Shown here: positions 58,219 through 64,000 of the stretch, one piece after another
Numbering within the stretch: position 1 is the stretch's first letter
Layout of the letters: the number at the start of each line of letters is the position of its first letter
DNA from: Deinococcus aerolatus
Lineage (GTDB): Bacteria > Deinococcota > Deinococci > Deinococcales > Deinococcaceae
Direction of reading: 5' to 3'
Assembly (NCBI RefSeq): GCF_014647055.1
Contig: NZ_BMOL01000011.1
Coordinates: 62,001 to 126,000, forward strand
DNA: 64,000 nucleotides
Made by a program: the position numbers and the translations under genes
The notes under the pieces: generated by a model
What the model was told of the DNA's origin: nothing
The model's input: only the letters and a program-made list of their open reading frames with translations
The model's database searches: none

Positions 58219-59238
58219 ATGACGACTTCACAGAAGACGATGTCCCGCGAGATCCAACTGGCCGCCCGTCCCCAGGGGGCGCCCAAAGACAGCGACTTCG
58301 CGCTGGTGGACCGCGAGCTGGGCCAGCCGAGGCAGGGCGAGGTGCTGGTCCGCAATCTGTTTCTGAGCGTTGATCCCTACATGCGCGGGCGCATGAACGA
58401 CGTCAAGTCCTACACGCCCCCCTTCGCGCTGAACGAGACCATGACCGGCGGCGCGGTGGGCGAGGTCATCGCCTCGGGCGCGGACGGCCTGAGCGTGGGC
58501 GATCTGGTGCTGCACGATCAGGGGTGGCGCACCCACGCGCTGCTGCCGGCGAAGGCGGCGCGCAAGGTGGACGCGATGCAGAGCGTCTCGCCCAGCGCCT
58601 ACCTGGGCATTCTGGGCATGCCCGGCCTGACCGCCTACGCGGGCCTGCTGGACGTTGCCGCGTTCAAGCAGGACGACGTGGTGTTCGTGTCGGGCGCGGC
58701 AGGCGCGGTGGGCAGCGCCGTGGGCCAGATCGCCCGCCTCAAGGGGGCCGGGCGCGTGATTGGCAGCGCCGGGTCCGCCGACAAGGTGTCGCACCTGACC
58801 GGCACCCTGGGCTTCGACGCCGCCTTCAATTACAAGGACGGCTCCGTCACCAAGCTGCTGCGCGAGGCCGCGCCGGACGGTATCGACGTGTATTTCGACA
58901 ATGTGGGCGGCGATCATCTGGAGGCCGCGCTGTTCGCCTTCAACACCTTCGGGCGGGCGGCGCTGTGCGGGGCCATCAGCCAGTACAACGCCACCGAGGC
59001 TCCCAGCGCCCCGCGCAACTTGGCGCTGGCGATTGGCAAGCAGCTGACCCTCAAGGGCTTCATCGTCGGCACCTACAGCCACCGGTACGCCCAGTTCGTG
59101 CAGGAGGTGGGCGGCTGGATCGCGTCCGGCGAACTGCAGTACGACGAAACCGTGGTGGAGGGCATTGACCACATGCCCGGCGCGTTCATGGGCCTGCTGG
59201 ACGGCCAGAACACCGGGAAGATGGTGGTCAGGCTGTAA
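58219..59238 (+). CDS. NADP-dependent oxidoreductase (MDR superfamily, CurA/leukotriene-B4-dehydrogenase-like)
   Basis: 339 residues. Zinc-free medium-chain reductase: N-terminal RNLFLSVDPYMRGRMND is the signature of this branch, the nucleotide motif is VSGAAGAVGSAVGQIARLKG, and GIDVYFDNVGGDHLEAALFA follows. The C-terminal MPGAFMGLLDGQNTGKMVVR is also typical. It reduces activated C=C bonds of enones; the physiological substrate is unknown. ATG 58219 was chosen over a frame opening 15 codons earlier. The gene ends 9 bp from the convergent thiN. Confidence 0.93.
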   Translation: MTTSQKTMSREIQLAARPQGAPKDSDFALVDRELGQPRQGEVLVRNLFLSVDPYMRGRMNDVKSYTPPFALNETMTGGAVGEVIASGADGLSVGDLVLHDQGWRTHALLPAKAARKVDAMQSVSPSAYLGILGMPGLTAYAGLLDVAAFKQDDVVFVSGAAGAVGSAVGQIARLKGAGRVIGSAGSADKVSHLTGTLGFDAAFNYKDGSVTKLLREAAPDGIDVYFDNVGGDHLEAALFAFNTFGRAALCGAISQYNATEAPSAPRNLALAIGKQLTLKGFIVGTYSHRYAQFVQEVGGWIASGELQYDETVVEGIDHMPGAFMGLLDGQNTGKMVVRL

Positions 59239-59247
59239 AGCCGAAGT

Positions 59248-59883
59248 TTAACCGGGGACTGGCGCCCCGCTCCACAAGGCCGTGATCAGCGCGTAGCCCC
59301 CTTGCAGGGCGGCGGTCACGGTCTCCCCGTTGGTCTCGTTGCTGACTGTCCAGCCGCTGCCCAGCGGGACCGCCGCGCCGTGCAGCGGCCAGCGCACCCC
59401 ACTCAGGGTCAGGCCGCGCAGGTCGTGGCACGCCACCACGCTCAGGGTCACGCCGGGGGGCAGTGCCAGCGACAGGGGAGAGGCGGGCAGCAGCGGCCAG
59501 GCCCACTCGTCGCCGCTGCTCAGGGTTACGCGGCGGCCCTCGCGCGCCAGCCGCACGCCGCCCAGCAGCAGGGCCGCCGCGTGGTCAAAGCGCCCGCCGA
59601 AGGCCCCCAGGAACACCAGTTCGGTGGCCCCGCGCCCCAGCGCCACACGCACGGCCAGTTCGGCGTCGGTCTCATTCTTGGCCGCCGGATGCACCTCGCG
59701 TGGGGCGTCCACCGTCACGCCCTCCGAGGAGTCGAAGTCGCCCACCCAGGCGTCCACCGCCACCCCCAGACCCGCCGCGTGGCGTGCGCCCCCGTCCGCC
59801 GCCACCACCAGGGTGGGGCGCGGCAGGGTGTCCAGCGCAGGCGTAAGCGTCAGCCGCCCGCCGACCAGAATCCAGGCGATCAC
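59248..59883 (-). CDS. thiN: Thiamine pyrophosphokinase
   Basis: 211 residues. Transfers pyrophosphate from ATP to thiamine, making TPP. Motifs: VVAADGGARHAAGLG, VGDFDSSEG, AKNETDAELAVRVALGRG and LGAFGGRFDHAAALLLG. The start is GTG 59883, 6 nt after TACACT, so it is probably leaderless. A ThiPQ-like ABC transporter lies 1.1 kb away on the same strand, which fits a thiamine-salvage role. I see no TPP riboswitch upstream. Confidence 0.93.
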   Translation of the reverse strand: MIAWILVGGRLTLTPALDTLPRPTLVVAADGGARHAAGLGVAVDAWVGDFDSSEGVTVDAPREVHPAAKNETDAELAVRVALGRGATELVFLGAFGGRFDHAAALLLGGVRLAREGRRVTLSSGDEWAWPLLPASPLSLALPPGVTLSVVACHDLRGLTLSGVRWPLHGAAVPLGSGWTVSNETNGETVTAALQGGYALITALWSGAPVPG

Positions 59884-59889
59884 CGGGGC

Positions 59890-59895
59890 AGTGTA
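59890..59895 (-). promoter_or_regulatory. -10 element (TACACT) for the leaderless GTG start of thiN
   Basis: On the minus strand TACACT lies 6 nt before GTG 59883. Confidence 0.5.
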
Positions 59896-59930
59896 GCGGC
59901 TTCACCGCCGCGCCCCGGCCCCAAAGTGCC

Positions 59931-60947
59931 CTACAGCCCCGGCAGTCCCAGCGCTGCGTGCAGGTCACCCAGCAGGGTCTCCACGTTGCGGCTCAGCCCG
60001 TCCAGCGCCGGGGTGGAGGTTCGCAGCGGATTGAAGGCCGACAGGTAAAGCAGGCGCGTGCCGCCGCGCGGGTTGAGGCTGGGGTCCGCCGTGACGGCCA
60101 GCTGCACGAATTTTTCCTGGCCGCCGGGCAGCGTGTAGGTCACGCCGACCAGCGTGTACGCCCCGGCGTTCTCGGTGGACGTGACCTTGAACTGCACGCC
60201 TGAGGCGCTGGCCAGGGTGGCGCTGGTGGCCGCCGCGTTCAGCTCCTTGACCTTGACCGGGTTGTAGGGATCGCTGGTAAACAGCGCGTTCATGTCCGCA
60301 AAGGCCAGGGTCTTGAGCAGGCTGCCCAGCTGCTCGACGGGTTGACTGGTCTGGGCGGCTGGGGCAACGGGAGAGGCTGGGGCCGCCGCCGGTGCGGCCA
60401 CCGCCTGGACTGGCCCGGTCTGGCCCAGATACGGGGTCAGCGCGCCGCTGGCGGTCAGCTTCTGCACCAGTTTCCCGGCGCAGTCGGCCACCGCCTTGCC
60501 CTCGTCACTGTCAAGGTACACGCTGCCGCCCCACCAGCCCCAGGCGCTGACGCCGCCGCTGGTGCCCTCGCAGCTCTCGTTCCATTTAACCGTGCCGCTG
60601 GCCGCGTCGGTCAGTTCCATGCTGGCGCGCACCGTCTTGCCGCGCAGGCAGCCCACGAACGGCAGGCAGACGCTGCTGCTGCTGCTGACATCAGTGACGC
60701 CTCCTGCCATCTGAAGGGGTGCACCGTCTTCCTTGCGCACGGCCTCCACGTAGCCGCTGGCGGTCAGCGCCCTGTTCATGGCCTCCTCGAAGGCGGCGTA
60801 GACGCTGCCGGAACAGTAGCCTCCCCGGCACCACTTGTCTCCGATGTACACCACGGCTTTGGGGCCACTGTAGGTCTGCGCGCCGGCCAGGGTACCCAGC
60901 ATGGTCGCCGAGAGGCTGAGGTTGCGCTTCCACTGTAGGTTCTTCAT
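59931..60947 (-). CDS. Secreted protein with CsgG/LpoB-like N-terminal domain, unknown function
   Basis: 338 residues with a signal peptide ([20 protein letters not shown], cleavage near AGA). The N-terminal domain (about 25-165) contains [20 protein letters not shown] and [20 protein letters not shown], a pattern of CsgG-like proteins of the periplasm, and five or six cysteines that could form disulfides. A Pro/Ala-rich linker (about 170-200) leads to a second beta-rich domain (about 205-338; [20 protein letters not shown]). Domain assignment is tentative. GGAGG lies 9 nt before ATG 60947. Confidence 0.6.
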   Translation of the reverse strand: MKNLQWKRNLSLSATMLGTLAGAQTYSGPKAVVYIGDKWCRGGYCSGSVYAAFEEAMNRALTASGYVEAVRKEDGAPLQMAGGVTDVSSSSSVCLPFVGCLRGKTVRASMELTDAASGTVKWNESCEGTSGGVSAWGWWGGSVYLDSDEGKAVADCAGKLVQKLTASGALTPYLGQTGPVQAVAAPAAAPASPVAPAAQTSQPVEQLGSLLKTLAFADMNALFTSDPYNPVKVKELNAAATSATLASASGVQFKVTSTENAGAYTLVGVTYTLPGGQEKFVQLAVTADPSLNPRGGTRLLYLSAFNPLRTSTPALDGLSRNVETLLGDLHAALGLPGL

Positions 60948-61007
60948 CCGCGTGTCCTCCAGAGGTGAGGGGCGTGGTGACGGTGACCCTACAATATGAC
61001 ACCTCGG

Positions 61008-61985
61008 TCAGTCCCGGTCATCGGTCACCGTCCGAAGTCGCCCCTCGTCCACCTCCATTCGCAGCCCCTCACCCCCCAGCAGCCCCACCTCCCGCGCGCT
61101 GAGGTTCAGGGTCAGTGGTCCCAGCAGGTGCGCCACCGTGACCGTCTCGCCGGCCTCGGTGGTGTGGCGGGAGGTCACGGGAAAAGCCTCGCCCTCGCCC
61201 AGCCGCACAGCGTCCTCGGGAACCAGCAGCGCCTGACCGCTCCCGCGCACCAGCACATTCGCCCAGCCCAGGAAAGCGGCCACCCACGCCGTCGCGGGCC
61301 GGTCAAAAACCTCACGCGCTGCGCCGGTCTGCACGAGCTGCCCGGCCCGCATCACCGCCACCTGTCCGGCCAGCGCCAGCGCCTCGCGCTGATCGTGGGT
61401 CACCAGCAGCACGCCCGCGCCGACGCGCCGGAACAGGTCGCGCAGATCGTTTCTCAGCTCGGCCCGCAGGCGTTCGTCCAGATTGCTCAGCGGCTCGTCC
61501 AGCAGCAGCAGCGGCGAATTCGTCGCCAGGGCGCGGGCCAGCGCCACCCGCTGGGCCTGTCCGCCGGACAGCTGCCCCGGTGTGCGGGCGGCCAGTTCGG
61601 TCAGGTTGACCAGCGCCAGCGCCTCCTGCGCCCGCCGGTGCGCCTCGGCCCGCGCCGCGCCGCGCATCCGGGGGCCGTAGGCCACGTTGTTCAGCACGCT
61701 CAGGTGCGGAAACAGCGCGTAGTCCTGAAACACCAGCCCGATGTGCCGCGCTTCCGGCGGCAGCCCCGTCACATCGCGCCCACCTACCTCCACCCGCCCC
61801 GCGTCCGGGCGTTCCAGGCCCGCCACCATCCGCAGCACCGTGCTCTTGCCGCAGCCTGACGGGCCGAGCAGGGCCAGGGTCTCGCCCGCCCCCACGGTGA
61901 GGGACACGTCCCTGGCCGCCTGCACGGGGCCGTAGGACTTGGAAAGGTGATGGGTGGTGAGGGCGGGGGGGAGCACGTCGCTCAA
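61008..61985 (-). CDS. ABC transporter ATP-binding protein (ThiQ/FbpC-like)
   Basis: 325 residues. Walker A is GPSGCGKST, the signature is [15 protein letters not shown], Walker B is [13 protein letters not shown] and the switch is [11 protein letters not shown]-terminal TOBE-like domain (about 240-325) places it with importers of thiamine, iron, sulfate or polyamine type. The frame starts at TTG 61985. A GTG at 61976, 7 nt after TAGGTT, would be a leaderless alternative. It lies 52 bp after the fused permease, which it energises. Confidence 0.9.
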   Translation of the reverse strand: MSDVLPPALTTHHLSKSYGPVQAARDVSLTVGAGETLALLGPSGCGKSTVLRMVAGLERPDAGRVEVGGRDVTGLPPEARHIGLVFQDYALFPHLSVLNNVAYGPRMRGAARAEAHRRAQEALALVNLTELAARTPGQLSGGQAQRVALARALATNSPLLLLDEPLSNLDERLRAELRNDLRDLFRRVGAGVLLVTHDQREALALAGQVAVMRAGQLVQTGAAREVFDRPATAWVAAFLGWANVLVRGSGQALLVPEDAVRLGEGEAFPVTSRHTTEAGETVTVAHLLGPLTLNLSAREVGLLGGEGLRMEVDEGRLRTVTDDRD

Positions 61986-62037
61986 CCTAGCGCCCCGCGT
62001 TCACCACTGCCTGCCCTGCTGCTGCTGAACATCGGCG

Positions 62038-63585
62038 TCACGTCACTTCCCCCTCGCCGCCGTCCAGCACCGTGAAGGCCGTGGCCGACAGCAGCAGCAG
62101 CACGGTGGCCAGGGCACACGCCTCGCCCAGATTGCGCTCGCCGGGGCGGCCCAGGCGGTCATACAGGCCCACGCTGAGGGTGGCCCACTCGGGACGGGTC
62201 AGCACCAGCGTGGCACCGAACTCGCCCAGCACGGTGGCCAGGGCCAGTGCCGCGCCGCCGCGCAGGGCCGGCAGCGTCAGCGGCAGCGTGACCGTGCGCT
62301 GGGCGGCCAGCGGGCCGGCACCCAGGGTGCGGGCGGCCTCGAACAGCCGGGGCGGCAGCGCCCGCAGCGCGGGCAGCACCGAGCGCACCACCAGCGGCAG
62401 CGCCAGCAGCGTGTAGGCCGCGATCAGCATGGGCAGCGTGGCCGCCAGCGCCGGGTACGCCAGCAGGTAGCCCACCGCCAGCGACACGGGCGAGACCATC
62501 AGCGGCAGCAGCGAGATCAGATCCAGCACCCGCGAACGCGCCAGCCACGCCCCCAGCGCGTACAGCCCGCCCAGCAGGGTGGCGCCCACCAGCGCCATCG
62601 CCCCGAATCTTAGGGTGTTGCCCAGCAGCAGCGGCGTATCGGGGTCCGCGAGGATGCCCTGCCAGTACAGCAGCGTCGGCCCCGCCGAACCCAGCAGCCC
62701 CCGCGCCACCACCGCCACAAGAGGCGCGAAGCAGACCAGCAGCGTCACGGCGCCCAGCCCCAGGATGCCCGCCCGCACGCTGCCCCGCGCCGGGGGCAGG
62801 CCGCCCGCCGGCACCCCCGTTCCGCCGCGGGTTAACCCGGTGTAGGCCCACGTTGCCACCAGCGTCAGCAGCAGCTGGCCCGCGATCAACGCGCTGGCCT
62901 CGGACAGGCGCAGTTGCAGGGCGGTCAGGGTGTAGATCTCCACCTCCAGCGTCGCGTACTGCTCGCCGCCCAGCGCCAGCGGCAGTCCGAAACTCAGGGC
63001 CGAGTACAGAAAGACCAGCACCAGCCCCGCCGCCAGCCCCGGCAGCGCCAGCGGCAGCGCCACACCCAGGGCCGCCTGCCAGCCGCTCGCGCCCAGCGTC
63101 CGCGCCGCGCCGATCAGATGCGGGGGCACCCGCGAGAACCCCCCGTGGGCCAGGCGGATCATCACCGGCAGGTTGAAAAACAGGTTGCCCAGAATGATCA
63201 GGGCGGGCGTGTCGCTGACGTCCACTCCCGTCAGCGTGGTCAGCCAGCCGCGCGGTCCCAGCAGCGCCGAGAGGCCCAGCACCGCCACCAGCGTGGGCGT
63301 CACGAAGGGCAGCAGCAGCAGCCGCAGAAACAGCCGCTTGCCCGGAACGTCGGCCCTGGAGAGCAGGTACGCCAGCGGCGCGCCGATCAGCAGCGCCAGC
63401 AGCGCCGTGCCGCCGGCCTGCGTCAGGGTCCAGCCCAGTCGTCCCAGGAAGTACGGATCGCGCCACACGCCCAAGTTCACGCCGCCCTCGGCCAGCGTGC
63501 GCCCCAGCGGCACGGCCAGCAGCAGCGCCGTGAACACCAGCGCGGGCAGGGCCAGCAGCCAGCCGGACAGGCGGGAGGGAATCAT
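62038..63585 (-). CDS. ABC transporter permease, two fused membrane domains (ThiP/FbpB-like)
   Basis: 515 residues with two homologous halves of about six helices each. The EAA loops that contact the ATPase are visible as [20 protein letters not shown] (first half) and [20 protein letters not shown] (second half). A fused permease of this kind occurs in thiamine (ThiP) and ferric-iron (FbpB) importers. With thiN nearby, thiamine is a plausible substrate, but no binding protein is in view. ATG 63585 was chosen because TACACT lies 7 nt before it; the frame opens 26 codons earlier. Confidence 0.9.
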   Translation of the reverse strand: MIPSRLSGWLLALPALVFTALLLAVPLGRTLAEGGVNLGVWRDPYFLGRLGWTLTQAGGTALLALLIGAPLAYLLSRADVPGKRLFLRLLLLPFVTPTLVAVLGLSALLGPRGWLTTLTGVDVSDTPALIILGNLFFNLPVMIRLAHGGFSRVPPHLIGAARTLGASGWQAALGVALPLALPGLAAGLVLVFLYSALSFGLPLALGGEQYATLEVEIYTLTALQLRLSEASALIAGQLLLTLVATWAYTGLTRGGTGVPAGGLPPARGSVRAGILGLGAVTLLVCFAPLVAVVARGLLGSAGPTLLYWQGILADPDTPLLLGNTLRFGAMALVGATLLGGLYALGAWLARSRVLDLISLLPLMVSPVSLAVGYLLAYPALAATLPMLIAAYTLLALPLVVRSVLPALRALPPRLFEAARTLGAGPLAAQRTVTLPLTLPALRGGAALALATVLGEFGATLVLTRPEWATLSVGLYDRLGRPGERNLGEACALATVLLLLSATAFTVLDGGEGEVT

Positions 63586-63592
63586 GAACAGG

Positions 63593-63598
63593 AGTGTA
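63593..63598 (-). promoter_or_regulatory. -10 element (TACACT), leaderless permease-ATPase unit
   Basis: On the minus strand TACACT lies 7 nt before the ATG at 63585. Confidence 0.5.
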
Positions 63599-63689
63599 GT
63601 GGGCCGCAGACCGGGTTCGGCTTTTCCGCTGGCCTGTCTGTTGACCCCCATCGGTGGGTGCAATCCTCTTGCTGCCGTCTGCCGACGCG

Positions 63690-63695
63690 TAGACT
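63690..63695 (+). promoter_or_regulatory. -10 element (TAGACT), leaderless ferredoxin-type gene
   Basis: TAGACT ends 6 nt before the ATG at 63702; a TCTTGC 17 bp upstream is a weak -35. Confidence 0.5.
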
Positions 63696-63701
63696 CCCCC
63701 C

Positions 63702-64000
63702 ATGCTTCAGGGCCTCCTCTCCCGCCTCGACGATTCCGGCAACCTCGTCCCGCGCTACACGCCGCCGCGCTGCCTGCTGGAACGTCAGGCGGTGGGCGGC
63801 TGCGACATCTGCCGCGACGTCTGCCCGCACAACGCCGTCCTGACCGGGCTGGTGGGCTCGGCCATCCAGATCGACGCCGACGCCTGCACCGGCTGCGGCA
63901 TCTGCGTCCAGGCGTGCCCGACGGGGGCGCTGGAATACAGCCTGCAGGGGACGTTGCAGAGCGTGCGGGATCAGAAGGCCGAGGACGGCGCAGCCGCCGG
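63702..64000 (+). CDS. 4Fe-4S binding protein (partial, 3' end beyond window)
   Basis: The first 99 codons show two ferredoxin-type cysteine motifs: [13 protein letters not shown] (C-x2-C-x3-C-P) and [16 protein letters not shown] (C-x2-C-x2-C-x3-C-P). A further cysteine in the preceding [13 protein letters not shown] could be the fourth ligand of the first cluster. The order resembles bacterial dicluster electron-transfer proteins, but the rest lies outside the window, so the enzyme or partner cannot be named. It is divergent from the ABC permease gene, with overlapping promoter regions. Confidence 0.85.
   Translation, partial: MLQGLLSRLDDSGNLVPRYTPPRCLLERQAVGGCDICRDVCPHNAVLTGLVGSAIQIDADACTGCGICVQACPTGALEYSLQGTLQSVRDQKAEDGAAA

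Noticed and set aside
57153..58355. Minus-strand ORF of 400 codons
   Set aside because: Shadow of the CPA1 antiporter gene; His/Gln-rich and without motifs.
59884..59930. TPP riboswitch upstream of thiN
   Set aside because: Only 47 bp separate thiN from the neighbouring gene, and the start appears leaderless, so there is no room for one.

Overview
The window is GC-rich, densely packed bacterial chromosome and most probably comes from a Deinococcus. The evidence is an A/V-type ATPase in the order G-I-K-E-C-F-A-B, protein sequences of RecR, Dcd, DnaE and IF3 that I recognise as Deinococcus-like, and many genes with a TANNNT -10 element only 6-7 nt before the start codon. That last feature is the leaderless-mRNA signature known from Deinococcus deserti. 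Genus is an inference; species cannot be named from the window.

Layout. 1-7.2 kb: V-type ATPase operon on the minus strand, with atpB cut by the window edge. 7.6-9.4 kb: amt-glnK ammonium module with its own consensus promoter and a TGCAA-rich palindrome in the leader. 10.4-11.0 kb: rpmI-rplT (infC lies apart at 38.8 kb). 11.2-18.5 kb: GntR-type regulator, moaA, ybaB-recR, a DedA protein, then the coupled run nth / IMPase-like phosphatase / acetyltransferase / 2-hydroxyacid dehydrogenase. 18.6-23.8 kb: M50 protease, tRNA nucleotidyltransferase, HtrA-like lipoprotein protease, a double nucleotidyltransferase-fold protein, Hsp33. 24.2-30.6 kb: an orphan peptide-type binding lipoprotein, a NarL-type two-component pair, a nitroreductase. 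30.7-36.5 kb: envelope-sugar cluster (YkoP-like protein, GT4, GT2, MFS, NodB-type deacetylase) ending in an NrtR-like regulator. 36.6-41.5 kb: glycogen debranching enzyme, infC, glutaredoxin, serine hydrolase. 41.6-47.1 kb: DUF488 protein, an AT-rich one-gene insertion, dnaE. 47.1-51.0 kb: acetyltransferase and a TRAP transporter. 51.1-53.6 kb: DoxX-like protein, a tiny charged protein, dcd, tRNA-Gln, a secreted DUF4384 protein. 53.8-56.4 kb: O-antigen-ligase-like protein and WecG/TagA glycosyltransferase, led by a translationally coupled 39-codon ORF. 56.4-64 kb: a broken DUF6979-like gene, CPA1 antiporter, oxidoreductase, thiamine pyrophosphokinase, secreted CsgG-like protein, a ThiPQ-like ABC transporter and the start of a ferredoxin-type gene.

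Most unusual observations. (1) A single AT-rich membrane-protein gene between dnaE and a DUF488 gene is bracketed by a perfect 10-bp direct repeat. (2) infC very probably starts at an AUA codon behind a full-length Shine-Dalgarno sequence. (3) The gntR and nrtR promoters, 24.6 kb apart, share an 18-nt spacer element (16/18 identical) and a second TGTCT-type element. (4) At least 15 genes carry a leaderless -10 arrangement, which also revises several start codons. (5) A DUF6979-like gene is interrupted by an in-frame TAA. I saw no CRISPR array, rRNA, IS element or prophage.
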